61,255 bases of DNA from Marivita sp. (lineage in GTDB: Bacteria; Pseudomonadota; Alphaproteobacteria; Rhodobacterales; Rhodobacteraceae), in NCBI RefSeq assembly GCF_022763305.1, contig NZ_JALEGT010000108.1:1-61255 (forward strand), written 5' to 3'. Within the stretch, counting starts at the first letter, position 1; each line of letters starts with the position of its first letter. Both the position numbers and the translations under genes were made by a program. A model generated the notes under the pieces. The model did not search any database and was not told the origin of the DNA. It saw only the letters and a program-made list of their open reading frames with translations. This document shows positions 14,936 through 24,148 of the stretch, piece after piece.

Positions 14936-17350
14936 ATGAAAACCCACGCCCAGGCCGTTGTCATCGGAGGCGGAGTCATCGGCTGTTCGATTTTATACCA
15001 TTTGGTAAAACTGGGCTGGACCGATGTCGTGCTGCTCGAACGCGACGAGCTGACCAGTGGCAGCACTTGGCACGCGGCGGCGAACATCCACGGGCTGCAT
15101 GACAGCACCAATATCAGCCGCATCCAGCATTACACCATGAGCCTTTACAACCAGCTCGAGGCCGAGACCGGCCAAAGCTGCGGCGTGTTCCAGCCGGGAT
15201 CGCTCTACCTTGCTCAGACGGAGGCGCGCGAACACCAGCTGCGCCTGCAGGCGGCCAAGGCCAGGCTCTACGGCATGAACTTCCACGAGGTCAGCCGAAC
15301 CGAGGCCGAGGCGCTGCACCCGCTGGTCAATTTCGACGGCATCCGCTGCATCATGTACGAACCCGATGGCGGCAATGTGGACCCGTCCGGCGTGACCGCC
15401 GCCTATGCCGCAGGCGCGCGCCAGAAGGGGGCGGAGATCCACCGCTTCACGCCCGTCACAGCGACCGAGCCGCAACCGGACGGCACTTGGATCGTCCGGA
15501 CGCCCAAAGGCGACATCCGGACGGAGTGGGTGATCAACGCCGCCGGTCTCTGGGGCCGCGAGGTGGCGGCGCTGGCAGGGATCAAACTGCCGCTCCTGCC
15601 CACCGAACACCAGTATTTCGTCACCGAGGCGATTGCCGACATCGAGGCGATGGACCGCCGTCTGCCTTCGGTCGCGGACCGGGACGGCGAATACTACCTC
15701 CGGCAGGAGGGCAAGGGCCTGCTCGTGGGGGCCTACGAGAAAGACGTGCGCTTCTGGGCCGAGGACGGCACACCGCAGGGCTTTGGCCACGAACTCTTCG
15801 CCGACGATCTCGAACGGATCGAACCCAACATGATGCGGGCGATCGACCGGGTGCCCGCCGTGGGCACCGCCGGGATCAAGCGGGTGATCAATGGCCCGAT
15901 GATCTGGTCGCCGGACAGCAACGTGTTGCTGGGTCCGGTGCCCGAGAAACCGGGCTATTTCTGCTGCAACGGCATCATTCCGGGCTTCTCGCAATCGGGT
16001 GGCATGGGGCTGATGGTGGCGCAATGGATCATCGAAGGCGAGATGCAGTACGACATGTTCGCCTGGGACATCGCGCGCTTCGGCGACTGGGCGGATGCCA
16101 AATTCACCAAGGCGCGGGTGGGCGATCAATACGCACACCGCTTCAAGATCCACTTCCCCGGTGAGGAACGCGGGGCGGGTCGCCCGGTGCGCACCCGCCC
16201 GGTCTACGAGATGCAGAAAGACATGGGGGCGGTATTCGGCCTGAACTACGGCTGGGAGCATCCGCTCTATTTCTCGAAGGACATCCCCGACAGCGCAGGC
16301 TTCACCCGCCAGCCCTGGTGGGATGTGGTGGGCCACGAGGCCCGCACGCTGCGGGACAAGGCCGGGATCATCGACATCTCGAACTTCGCCAAGTACCGTG
16401 TGACCGGGCCGGGGGCCGAGGCGTGGCTCAACGCCGTCTTCGCCAACCGGATGCCGCAGGAGGTGGGGCGGTCCTGCCTGACACCGCTGATCGGCAAGCG
16501 CGGTGGCATCGCAGGCGATGCGACGGTCACGCGACTGGCCGAGGACGCGTTCTGGATCATCAGTTCCGGCATGGCCGAGCGTTACCAGAAACGCTTCTAC
16601 GACGCGGTGCCGCTGCCCGAGGGCACAGTCTTCGAAAGCCTCACCAACACCTGGTGCGGGTTCAATGTGGCGGGGCCTCAGTCGCGCCGGATGCTGGAGC
16701 GCCTGACCAACGTGTCGCTCGACACGGCAGACTGGCCCTTCATGCGATCACGGATGATCGAGCTGGCCGGCGTCGAGGTGATGGCCCTGCGCGTGTCCTT
16801 CACCGGCGATCTGGGCTGGGAGCTGCATTGCCGCGCCGAGGATCAGGTGGCGCTTTACACTGCGCTGCTGGAGGCGGGGCAGGCGTTCGGCGCAGCCCCG
16901 GTGGGCAGTCGTGCCCTGATGAGCCTGCGCATGGAAAAGGGCTACGGGTCATGGGGCCGGGAATACAGCCCCGAATACTGGCCGCAGGAATGCGGGCTGG
17001 ACCGCCTGTGCCGCCGCGACAAACCCTATCTGAACAGCGCGGCGGCATTGGCCAACATGGAAAAGGCCCCACGCGAAAAGATGGTGCTGCTGGCACTGAA
17101 CGAAGAGGACACCACAGCCTCGAACGCCGACGCGACCGGGGGCGAGCCGATCTTCAAGGACGGGGTCGGCATTGGCCGGGTCAGCTCCGGCGCCTATGGC
17201 TACCATGTCGGGATGTCTCTGGCGCTTGGCTTCGTCAAGAACGCGAGGCCGGGGGATCAGGTCGAAGTGATGGTGCTGGGCCGCCCACATTGGGCTGTGA
17301 TCCTTGACCGACCACCTTTTGACCCCGAGGGCACAAGGCTGCGCGCCTGA
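14936..17350 (+). CDS. FAD-dependent oxidoreductase, dimethylglycine/sarcosine dehydrogenase type (paralog)
   Basis: An 804-residue protein with the same plan as its divergent neighbour: FAD motif VVIGGGVIGCSILYHL (8-23), STWHAAA with H46 as the probable covalent flavin site, a FAO_M-like middle and GcvT plus GcvT-C domains. The residues after the histidine differ (AANIHGLHD against AGGFHTLNG), so the two enzymes may prefer different substrates. The ATG at 14936 has AAGGAG nine bases upstream; an in-frame extension to 14810 runs through the operator-like region and is rejected. The likely role is oxidative demethylation of a choline/glycine-betaine-derived amine. Confidence 0.88.
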   Translation: MKTHAQAVVIGGGVIGCSILYHLVKLGWTDVVLLERDELTSGSTWHAAANIHGLHDSTNISRIQHYTMSLYNQLEAETGQSCGVFQPGSLYLAQTEAREHQLRLQAAKARLYGMNFHEVSRTEAEALHPLVNFDGIRCIMYEPDGGNVDPSGVTAAYAAGARQKGAEIHRFTPVTATEPQPDGTWIVRTPKGDIRTEWVINAAGLWGREVAALAGIKLPLLPTEHQYFVTEAIADIEAMDRRLPSVADRDGEYYLRQEGKGLLVGAYEKDVRFWAEDGTPQGFGHELFADDLERIEPNMMRAIDRVPAVGTAGIKRVINGPMIWSPDSNVLLGPVPEKPGYFCCNGIIPGFSQSGGMGLMVAQWIIEGEMQYDMFAWDIARFGDWADAKFTKARVGDQYAHRFKIHFPGEERGAGRPVRTRPVYEMQKDMGAVFGLNYGWEHPLYFSKDIPDSAGFTRQPWWDVVGHEARTLRDKAGIIDISNFAKYRVTGPGAEAWLNAVFANRMPQEVGRSCLTPLIGKRGGIAGDATVTRLAEDAFWIISSGMAERYQKRFYDAVPLPEGTVFESLTNTWCGFNVAGPQSRRMLERLTNVSLDTADWPFMRSRMIELAGVEVMALRVSFTGDLGWELHCRAEDQVALYTALLEAGQAFGAAPVGSRALMSLRMEKGYGSWGREYSPEYWPQECGLDRLCRRDKPYLNSAAALANMEKAPREKMVLLALNEEDTTASNADATGGEPIFKDGVGIGRVSSGAYGYHVGMSLALGFVKNARPGDQVEVMVLGRPHWAVILDRPPFDPEGTRLRA

Positions 17351-17403
17351 TCTTCTCTGGTTTATAAATACTTTGGGGGAGGCCGCCGAAGGCGGGCGGG
17401 GGC

Positions 17404-17496
17404 GTCGTCCATTGGGCTTGAACCAATGGCGCACCAATGGACGACCCCCAGGACGTTTCCGTCAACGGAAACGCCAAACGCGTCGACGCGTTTGGC
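17404..17496. repeat. Three consecutive inverted repeats between convergent genes
   Basis: Three stems follow each other. First, GTCGTCCATTGG (17404-17415) pairs with CCAATGGACGAC (17434-17445); an extra CCAATGG at 17423-17429 offers an alternative partner. Second, CGTTTCCG / CGGAAACG (17454-17461, 17466-17473). Third, a perfect 24-bp palindrome at 17473-17496 (GCCAAACGCG arms around TCGA). A TTTATAAATACTTTGGGGG motif lies just before at about 17361-17379. No T run follows. It may be a bidirectional transcript end or a dispersed palindromic element. Confidence 0.7.
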
Positions 17497-17507
17497 GCGC
17501 CCCCTGA

Positions 17508-18824
17508 TCACTCCGCCGCCAAAGGCCGGATCTTGAGCGCCGTGATACGGTTGTTCTCGCGCGCCATGACCTCGAAGCGGAAGCCGTGGAAGCTGAAGAC
17601 CTGACCGATGGTCGGGATCATCTGCGCCTCGTGAATCACCAGACCGGCCACCGTGTTGGCCTCGTCATCGGGCAGCGACCAGTCGAGCGCCCGGTTCAGG
17701 TCGCGGATCGTCATCGCGCCGTCGATCCAGTAGTTCCCGTCCTCGCCGCGCTTGACCGTCTGGCTGCCATCGGGATCGAATTCGTCGGTGATCTCGCCCA
17801 CGATTTCCTCGAGAATGTCCTCGAGCGTGATCAGCCCCTGAAGGGCACCGTATTCATCCACCACCAGCGCAAAATGCGTCCGGCGGCGCAGGAACTGGCG
17901 CATCTGGTCGTCAAGCGACGTGCTGTCGGGGATGAAGTAGGGCTTCATCGCCACGTCGGCGAATTTGAAGCTGCTCATCGCCTCGGCGGGTTTGTCGCTT
18001 TCCTGCATGAAGCGGTACATCGCGCGGAAGAGATCCTTGGCATGCACCACGCCGATGATGTTCTCGGGGTCGCCGCGATAGACCGGCAGGCGCGTGTGGT
18101 TCGATTCCAGACACTGGCGCAGGATGTCCTGCGGATCGTTGTCGGCGTCGATCATCTCGATGCCCGAGCGGTGGAGCATGATCTCTTCCACCGTGCGTTC
18201 GCTGAGATCAAGCGCGCCCAGAATACGGTCACGGTCTTCCTTTTCAACCACCCCTTCGGAATGGCCCAGTTGCAGCGCACCGGCGATTTCCTCGCGCACG
18301 GCAAGGATGTGGCTGTCGGGGTCGGTCTTGACCCCGAACACGCTCAGCACGCCGCGCACCAGCATCCGCACGGCCCCCACGATGGGCGAGAAAATCGTAA
18401 TCACCAGCTGGATCACCGGCGACACACGGCTGGCCGCGGTTTCGGGGTTGGTGATGGCATAGGTCTTGGGCAACACCTCGGCAAAGACCAGCACGAGCAC
18501 GGTCATCACCAAAGTGGCCAGCGCCACGCCGGATTCGCCGAAAAGCCGGGTGAAGAGGGCGGTGGCCAGCGAGGTGGCCAGGATGTTGACAAGGTTGTTG
18601 CCCAGCAGGACCGAGCCGATCAGCCGTTCGTTGTCCTCGGTGATCTTCAGCGCCCGGTCGGCCCCCTTGGAGCCCTTGTCGGACATCGACCGCAGCTTGC
18701 CGCGCGACGCGGCTGTCAGCGCGGTTTCAGAGCCGCTGAAGAAGGCGGACATGACAAGCAACCCCAGAATGGCGGCTGCGGTGATCCAGAGTGCGGCATC
18801 GGCCGTCGTCGAAGCGGGGTCCAT
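17508..18824 (-). CDS. CNNM/CorC (HlyC/CorC-family) membrane transporter with CBS domains
   Basis: A 438-residue protein: an N-terminal DUF21 (CNNM) membrane domain with four hydrophobic segments (about 10-155), two CBS domains (about 205-335, with THFALVVDEYGALQGL in the second) and a C-terminal CorC_HlyC domain ending near 430. The family is linked to magnesium or cobalt efflux; hemolysin activity is an outdated label. ATG 18824 follows GGATCTC and is preferred to a TTG at 18833. The gene stands alone, convergent with the flavoenzyme gene. Confidence 0.88.
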   Translation of the reverse strand: MDPASTTADAALWITAAAILGLLVMSAFFSGSETALTAASRGKLRSMSDKGSKGADRALKITEDNERLIGSVLLGNNLVNILATSLATALFTRLFGESGVALATLVMTVLVLVFAEVLPKTYAITNPETAASRVSPVIQLVITIFSPIVGAVRMLVRGVLSVFGVKTDPDSHILAVREEIAGALQLGHSEGVVEKEDRDRILGALDLSERTVEEIMLHRSGIEMIDADNDPQDILRQCLESNHTRLPVYRGDPENIIGVVHAKDLFRAMYRFMQESDKPAEAMSSFKFADVAMKPYFIPDSTSLDDQMRQFLRRRTHFALVVDEYGALQGLITLEDILEEIVGEITDEFDPDGSQTVKRGEDGNYWIDGAMTIRDLNRALDWSLPDDEANTVAGLVIHEAQMIPTIGQVFSFHGFRFEVMARENNRITALKIRPLAAE

Positions 18825-18968
18825 GAGATCCAACGTTTTGAAAACTTGACAGGGTTATGGGGTCAGATGCGCTCCGGTTCAAGCGCCGTCCGGTCCGCGA
18901 ACCGGCCGCTCGTCGGGCCTTTCGGTCCTCCTCGCGCGGACTGTGCGCAAGGGCATGACACGCACCGC

Positions 18969-19895
18969 TCAGCCGCGCGCCATCGGGTGATGGTCCAGCA
19001 CCAGCTCCTTCAGCCGCTCTTCGAGCACATGGGTGTAGATCTCGGTGGTCGAGACATCGGCATGGCCCAGGAAGGTCTGGATCGCCCGAAGATCGGCGCC
19101 ATTGGCCAGAAGATGCGTCGCAAACGCATGGCGCAGCGTGTGTGGCGTGACCTTGGACGGCGATACGCCGCCCTCGACGGCGAGGTCCTTGATCAGGACA
19201 TAGAACGCGTGCCGCGTCAGGTGGCCGGATTTGCCGCGTGACGGAAAGAGATGCGGCGAGGCCGGTTTGCCTTCGGCGCGGGCGTCATCCTCCATCGTCT
19301 CGCGCGTGCCCAGCCAGTCGCGCAGCGCCGAGCGGGCCGGGGGCGAGAGCGGCACCATGCGTTCCTTGCCGCCCTTGCCCCGGATCAGCAACATGCGCGG
19401 ATCCCCCTTGGCTGCAGAAAGCGGAAGCGAAACCAGTTCGCTCACCCGCATGCCGGTGGCGTAAAGCAGTTGCATCAGGCAGATATTGCGCTGGCGGTCC
19501 GCCGGGCTCCGGCCATGTCGCGTGGCCGCGTCAAGAAGGCGGTCCACTTCGTCGGTCGAAAGCGTCTTGGGCAGGCGCTTGTCACGGCCCGGTCCGCTGA
19601 TCTGAACCGCCGGATTGTCGCCGCGAAACCCTTCCTCGAAACAGAAGCGGTAGAGCTGCTTGATCGCCGACAGGCGTCGGGCGCGGGTGGACTTGGCAAG
19701 GCCCTGCGCATCGCAATGCACGAGGTAATCCTCGACATCGGTTTTCTGTGCCGTGGTGAGCGACAGACGCCGCCCGCCAAGCCAATCCGTGAAATCCGAG
19801 AGATCGCGCGCATAGGCCAGCTGGGTGTTGGTCGCAGCGCCCCGTTCCGCAGCCTGTGCGTCGAGAAAGGCCGCGATCCAGTGACGGTCGCTCAT
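18969..19895 (-). CDS. xerD: Site-specific tyrosine recombinase XerD
   Basis: A 308-residue recombinase with a SAM-like N-terminal DNA-binding domain (about 1-90) and a complete catalytic set: R150 (TGMRVSEL), K174 (GKGGKERM), H252/R255 (HTLRH), H278 (LGHAD) and Y287 (TEIYTHV). With XerC it resolves chromosome dimers at dif during division. The ATG at 19895 overlaps the upstream stop by 4 bases (ATGA); the frame is open further upstream but only antisense of a frame already coding. Full length and lack of nearby att sites argue for the housekeeping enzyme rather than a phage integrase. Confidence 0.93.
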   Translation of the reverse strand: MSDRHWIAAFLDAQAAERGAATNTQLAYARDLSDFTDWLGGRRLSLTTAQKTDVEDYLVHCDAQGLAKSTRARRLSAIKQLYRFCFEEGFRGDNPAVQISGPGRDKRLPKTLSTDEVDRLLDAATRHGRSPADRQRNICLMQLLYATGMRVSELVSLPLSAAKGDPRMLLIRGKGGKERMVPLSPPARSALRDWLGTRETMEDDARAEGKPASPHLFPSRGKSGHLTRHAFYVLIKDLAVEGGVSPSKVTPHTLRHAFATHLLANGADLRAIQTFLGHADVSTTEIYTHVLEERLKELVLDHHPMARG

Positions 19896-21451
19896 CGCCG
19901 CGCGCCCTCCTTGTCGAGGATCGCCAGTTGCAGCGCGGCGCGGCGGGCGGTGTCCTCCAGACCGAAGGCCCGCAGGGCGCGCAGGGCGTCGGTCAGGTCG
20001 GCATCGTTTCCGGCGGCCCCCGACTCGAAGCTCTGCAGGACAGTCAGCAACGCCTCGCCCAAGCGGTTCTGCGTCGGCAGGCCCGCCAAGCCGGACGGTG
20101 CTTGGGGCGCGCCGTCCCATGCGGCGGCCAGCGCGGCGGCGTGGGGCATGTCAACGGGGATGCTGGCCGGCGTCTGTCCCTGTGCCAGCGCGGCCAGAAA
20201 GCGCAGTCCTGCGTCGGGGCTGTTGGTGAGATCCCGGGCAACGTCCTCGTAGGCGTCGGTCAGAAGGCCTGCGGTTCGGGCGATGGTTTGCGCCCGGTCC
20301 GACAGCGCCAAACCCTGCAGTTGCGGCGCGAAAAGGTTGGCGAAGGAGACAAGCAATCCCGCCGCCCGCATCTGCGGCCAGACCTGCTCCAGAGTGGTGG
20401 AGATGGCGTCAGGCTCTACCTTGGCCAAGGCCGCCTCGAACCGTTGCAAGGCCTCCACCCGGTCCCAGATGCCGCCCGACGCCGCAGGATCTTGGGCCGT
20501 GTAGACGCCCAGAAGCTGGTTGCCGTCGATGGCACCGACGCGGGCCAGACGTTCCGCCGCCTGCAATTGTGCGCGCCAGCCTGAATCGCCCGACAGTTCG
20601 ACCACCGCGAAGGGCAGGGGCAGCGGTGTCGTGGGCAGGGCTTCTCCGATTGCCTCGAACAGGCGGAACTGGAGCGGTGTCGGACGGACCGGCGGTTGCA
20701 GGGGGGCGACGGTCTCGCTGTATTCCGGGTCGAGGAACCGAAGCAGCAGTTCGGCATCGAGGGTCGACATCTGGTTCAGGGCAACGCCGGTCTGATAGAT
20801 GGTCATCGCGTGCGGGAAGTCGCCGCTGCGCGTGGCGCACCAGATCCGTGTGGGAAGATCGGTGCTCAGACTGGGGGTGTCGTTCAGCACGCCGCAGAGC
20901 GCCTCATCGGACCCGGTCAGCAGCGCGAGGTCGAAGGCCAGATCGAACAGCGCGGGTGTCATCGTGCCCATCTGTTCCATCAGTGCCTCGGCCTGAGGCA
21001 CAAGACCGTGCTGATAAAGCAGGGTTGCCCGTGCCCGCAGAAGCGCATCGCCCTTGGCGCTGGCGGGAGGGTCAGCTTCGGCCAGCATCAGGATGTGCAG
21101 AAGCTGGGTCAGCGCGGGGATGGCAGGGCGGCGGGTCTGCAACCGCTCGAGAGCCGCGATGAGATCGGCCTCGGAACTGCCCTGCCAGAGCGACGGTGGA
21201 AGACCGGTGACGGCGCTGGACAACAGCCCCACACCGCCAAGCCCCGGCGCGTCGAGCGGCTGAACATCGACATCGGGCACGGCTGCACTCTGCGCCACGG
21301 GGTTCTGGTCCGGCAGGACCACCACGGGCGGCGCGTTGCGCTGCACCGCAAGCCAGTCGATGGCTGACAGCGGTTGGCTTTGCGCCTGATCCTGCGCAAG
21401 GACCGGCCCCGCAAGGCAGGTCAGGCTCAGAAGGACCGGCTTAATCTGCAT
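19892..21451 (-). CDS. Secreted alpha-helical repeat protein, function unknown
   Basis: A 519-residue protein with a clear signal peptide (MQIKPVLLSLTC...PVLAQ) and then helical, leucine/alanine-rich sequence resembling TPR-like repeats; no catalytic motif is seen. It would be periplasmic. It overlaps the 49-residue membrane-protein gene by 11 bases and xerD by 4, so the three are one operon. This linkage of a periplasmic helical protein with xerD is worth noting, but I cannot assign a role. Confidence 0.78.
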   Translation of the reverse strand: MQIKPVLLSLTCLAGPVLAQDQAQSQPLSAIDWLAVQRNAPPVVVLPDQNPVAQSAAVPDVDVQPLDAPGLGGVGLLSSAVTGLPPSLWQGSSEADLIAALERLQTRRPAIPALTQLLHILMLAEADPPASAKGDALLRARATLLYQHGLVPQAEALMEQMGTMTPALFDLAFDLALLTGSDEALCGVLNDTPSLSTDLPTRIWCATRSGDFPHAMTIYQTGVALNQMSTLDAELLLRFLDPEYSETVAPLQPPVRPTPLQFRLFEAIGEALPTTPLPLPFAVVELSGDSGWRAQLQAAERLARVGAIDGNQLLGVYTAQDPAASGGIWDRVEALQRFEAALAKVEPDAISTTLEQVWPQMRAAGLLVSFANLFAPQLQGLALSDRAQTIARTAGLLTDAYEDVARDLTNSPDAGLRFLAALAQGQTPASIPVDMPHAAALAAAWDGAPQAPSGLAGLPTQNRLGEALLTVLQSFESGAAGNDADLTDALRALRAFGLEDTARRAALQLAILDKEGARR

Positions 21452-21590
21452 CCAGCGTCACGGGTTGTCTGACCTCGGTCTGTGGCGGCGAAAAATCCGC
21501 GCCGAAATACGGGCCCAAATACGCATAGGCCACCAGCGCGATCGTGCCGATGATCAGAAGGTAGATCAGCCATTTGATGATGTGCCCCAT
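21441..21590 (-). CDS. 49-residue single-pass membrane protein
   Basis: A short ORF that begins ATGGGGCACATC and encodes MGHIIKWLIYLLIIGTIALV and onward: one TM helix at about 5-27, then a short polar tail ending in TLDAD. It overlaps the start of the periplasmic repeat protein gene by 11 bases, which supports real, coupled translation. A protein this small is easily missed by gene callers. It may help anchor or insert the downstream periplasmic protein; function unknown. Confidence 0.7.
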   Translation of the reverse strand: MGHIIKWLIYLLIIGTIALVAYAYLGPYFGADFSPPQTEVRQPVTLDAD

Positions 21591-21721
21591 ATCGACCCTT
21601 GCCCTGCCTCGATGATTTTTTCCAAGTTATAACTGGCCTTTTTCGCAAGATCACGTCATTCAACGGCCGTTATCAAAAAATTGGCGGCACTTGGCCGAGA
21701 TGCAAGGGGTCTGTCGGGGCA

Positions 21722-22270
21722 ATGCAGGCAAGACTGAAGAAAACGGTGGTTCTTGTCGGCATGATGGGCGCCGGGAAAACTGCCGTTGGCAAGGCCCTTG
21801 CGGCCATGCTCCACGCGCCCTTCCTTGATTCGGATGCCGAGATCGAGAAGGCCGCCAACATGACCATCCCCGAGATTTTCGAACGCGATGGCGAGGCGTT
21901 TTTCCGCGTGAAGGAGCGTCAGGTCATCTCGCGTCTGCTTGAACGGGAAAAGGGCGTGCTGTCGACCGGGGGTGGGGCCTACATGGCCGAGGAAAACCGC
22001 GAGATCATCTCGCGCAAGGGTGCTGCGGTGTGGCTGAATGCCGATCTCGACCTGTTGTGGCAGCGCGTCCGTCACAAGGACACGCGACCGCTGTTGCGTG
22101 TGCCCAACCCGCTTGCGGCGCTCACGCGGCTCTATGAGGAACGGGTGCCGATCTACGCGAAGGCGGACCTGAGCGTGGTGTCCCAGCCCGGGCTGTCGGT
22201 CGATGACATGGCAGCGCGGGTGGTCGAGGTCTTGAAGACGCGCCCTGATGTGCTGGAGGTTCTGGAATGA
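21722..22270 (+). CDS. aroK: Shikimate kinase
   Basis: A 182-residue P-loop kinase: Walker A GMMGAGKT (13-20), the DSDAEIE shikimate-binding segment (about 36-42), FRVKERQV (Arg for shikimate) and STGGGAYM. It phosphorylates shikimate with ATP in the chorismate pathway, in the cytosol. The ATG at 21722 gives the usual length; upstream codons are AT-rich promoter sequence. The stop overlaps aroB by 4 bases (ATGA), so the two are translated together. Confidence 0.95.
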   Translation: MQARLKKTVVLVGMMGAGKTAVGKALAAMLHAPFLDSDAEIEKAANMTIPEIFERDGEAFFRVKERQVISRLLEREKGVLSTGGGAYMAEENREIISRKGAAVWLNADLDLLWQRVRHKDTRPLLRVPNPLAALTRLYEERVPIYAKADLSVVSQPGLSVDDMAARVVEVLKTRPDVLEVLE

Positions 22271-23379
22271 TCGACACCGTTCATGTGCCGCTGGACGGCC
22301 GCGCCTATGATGTGCGGATCGGCTCCGATCTGCTGGCCCGGGCCGGTGCCGAGATTGCACCGCTTCTTAAACGGCCGCGCGTCGCGATTGTCACGGATGC
22401 GCATGTCGCCGGGCTGCATCTTGCGCCGCTGGAGCGGGCGCTGTCTGCCGAAGGCATCGCCTCGGTCAGCCTGACCCTGCCTGCGGGCGAGGCCACCAAG
22501 AGCTGGCCGCATTTCGAACGGACGGTGGAATGGCTGCTCGAAGAAAAGATCGAACGTCGTGACATCATCATCGCCCTTGGTGGCGGCGTGATCGGCGATC
22601 TGGTCGGCTTTGCCGCGGCAGTCCTGCGCCGGGGCGTGCGGTTTGTGCAGATTCCGACCTCGCTGCTCGCGCAGGTGGACAGCTCCGTCGGCGGCAAGAC
22701 CGGGATCAACGCGCCGCAGGGCAAGAACCTGATCGGTGCGTTCCACCAGCCGTCGCTGGTGCTCGCGGATATCTCGGTGCTGAATTCCTTGCCTGACCGC
22801 GATTTCCTTGCCGGTTATGGCGAGGTGGTCAAATACGGTCTTCTGGGCGATGCGACGTTCTTCGACTGGCAGGAAGCGCAGGCCGACCGGATCAAGGCCC
22901 GCGATCCAGAGGCTTTGGCCCATGCGGTCCGACGCTCGGTCGAGATGAAAGCCGACATCGTGGTGCGGGATGAGACCGAACAGGGCGACCGCGCGCTGTT
23001 GAACCTCGGGCACACGTTCTGTCATGCCTTCGAGGCCGCCACGGGCTATTCGGACCGCCTGCTGCACGGAGAGGGAGTCGCCATCGGCTGCGCGCTTGCC
23101 TTCGAGCTGTCCTCGCGCCTTGGATTATGCGCTCAGGAGGATCCCAGCCGCGCGCGTGCGCTGCTGAGCGAGATGGGCATGAAGGTCACGCTGGGCGATA
23201 TCGACGGGGAGCTGCCGGGGGCACAGGCGCTGCTCGATCTCATGGGGCAGGACAAGAAGGTCATCGACGGGCGGTTGCGCTTCATCCTTGCGCGCGGGAT
23301 CGGAGAGGCGTTCGTGACCTCGGACGTGCCACCGGACACGGTGCTGACACTCTTGCAGGACGCGCTGTCGGACCGCTGA
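22267..23379 (+). CDS. aroB: 3-Dehydroquinate synthase
   Basis: A 370-residue NAD- and Zn-dependent enzyme making 3-dehydroquinate from DAHP. Seen motifs: ALGGGVIGDLVGFAAA (NAD site), DSSVGGKTGIN, and the metal ligands in GHTFCHAFE and LHGEGVAIG. Length and order are typical. It is translationally coupled to aroK and followed by a terminator 16 bp after the stop. Confidence 0.96.
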   Translation: MIDTVHVPLDGRAYDVRIGSDLLARAGAEIAPLLKRPRVAIVTDAHVAGLHLAPLERALSAEGIASVSLTLPAGEATKSWPHFERTVEWLLEEKIERRDIIIALGGGVIGDLVGFAAAVLRRGVRFVQIPTSLLAQVDSSVGGKTGINAPQGKNLIGAFHQPSLVLADISVLNSLPDRDFLAGYGEVVKYGLLGDATFFDWQEAQADRIKARDPEALAHAVRRSVEMKADIVVRDETEQGDRALLNLGHTFCHAFEAATGYSDRLLHGEGVAIGCALAFELSSRLGLCAQEDPSRARALLSEMGMKVTLGDIDGELPGAQALLDLMGQDKKVIDGRLRFILARGIGEAFVTSDVPPDTVLTLLQDALSDR

Positions 23380-23394
23380 ATTTGACCGAATGGT

Positions 23395-23423
23395 AAAAAA
23401 GGCGCCCCAGAGGGCGCCTTTTT
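23395..23423. terminator. Bidirectional rho-independent terminator
   Basis: Perfect 12-bp arms AAAAAGGCGCCC (23396-23407) and GGGCGCCTTTTT (23412-23423) with a CAGA loop. The A run on one side and T run on the other make it work for both aroB (plus) and ssb (minus), whose stops are 16 and 4 bp away. Confidence 0.93.
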
Positions 23424-23426
23424 CAA

Positions 23427-23936
23427 TCAGAACGGAATTTCGTCGTCGATGTCGCGCGCAGGTGCGCGGGCCGGGCCTCCGCCGCCACCGGAACCACCGC
23501 CGTAATCCCCACCATAGCCGCCACCGTAATCCCCGCCGTAGTCGCCACCGCTGCTGCCACCGCCATAGCCGCCACCACCGCCATCACGGCTGTCGAGCAG
23601 TGTCAGCTCGCCCCGGTACGGGCGCAGCACGATTTCCGTCGTGTAGCGGTCCTGGCCGGACTGGTCCTGCCATTTGCGGGTTTCCAGCTGGCCTTCGATA
23701 TAGACCTTGGAGCCCTTGCGCAGATACTGCTCGGCGATGCGGGCCAGAGGTTCCGAGAAGATGGCCACGCTGTGCCACTCCGTCCGTTCCTTGCGTTCGC
23801 CGGTGTTGCGGTCTTTCCAGTTCTCGGACGTGGCGATCCGCAAGTTGCAGACCTTGCCGCCGTTCTGGAATGTCCGCACTTCCGGATCACGGCCCAGATT
23901 GCCGACGATGATGACCTTGTTGACTGAACCGGCCAT
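23427..23936 (-). CDS. ssb: Single-stranded DNA-binding protein
   Basis: A 169-residue SSB: an OB fold in residues about 1-110 (begins [20 protein letters not shown]), a glycine/tyrosine-rich flexible linker, and the acidic tip DIDDEIPF that recruits replication and repair partners. ATG 23936 is preferred because MAGSVNKV is the family start and GGGGGAC precedes it; an in-frame extension upstream to 24017 is not supported. It is divergent from the lytic transglycosylase gene. Confidence 0.96.
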   Translation of the reverse strand: MAGSVNKVIIVGNLGRDPEVRTFQNGGKVCNLRIATSENWKDRNTGERKERTEWHSVAIFSEPLARIAEQYLRKGSKVYIEGQLETRKWQDQSGQDRYTTEIVLRPYRGELTLLDSRDGGGGGYGGGSSGGDYGGDYGGGYGGDYGGGSGGGGGPARAPARDIDDEIPF

Positions 23937-24148
23937 GTGTCCCCCATCTTTCATTCGAATCTCTGGCGCGCTGCGCCGTTTGTGCGACCCTACACCAGCG
24001 CTCGGCCGGATTGCCATCCGCTATTGGCGAAGGCGGGTTATCGCAGTCCATCAGCTTGTGGTTAACAAATGATGAGCAACCAAGGCTGGTGCCAGACGCG
24101 AATCCGGACTATACACCCTGAAAATCTCAACGTGGGGCGTACGCAGAG

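Noticed and set aside
17404-17496. CRISPR array or dif site near xerD
   Set aside because: The stems are different from each other and not spaced repeats, and the palindrome lacks the XerC/XerD half-site spacing.
18969-19895. Phage or genomic-island integrase
   Set aside because: Typical XerD length and motifs, in an operon with ordinary genes, and no tRNA or att repeats nearby.
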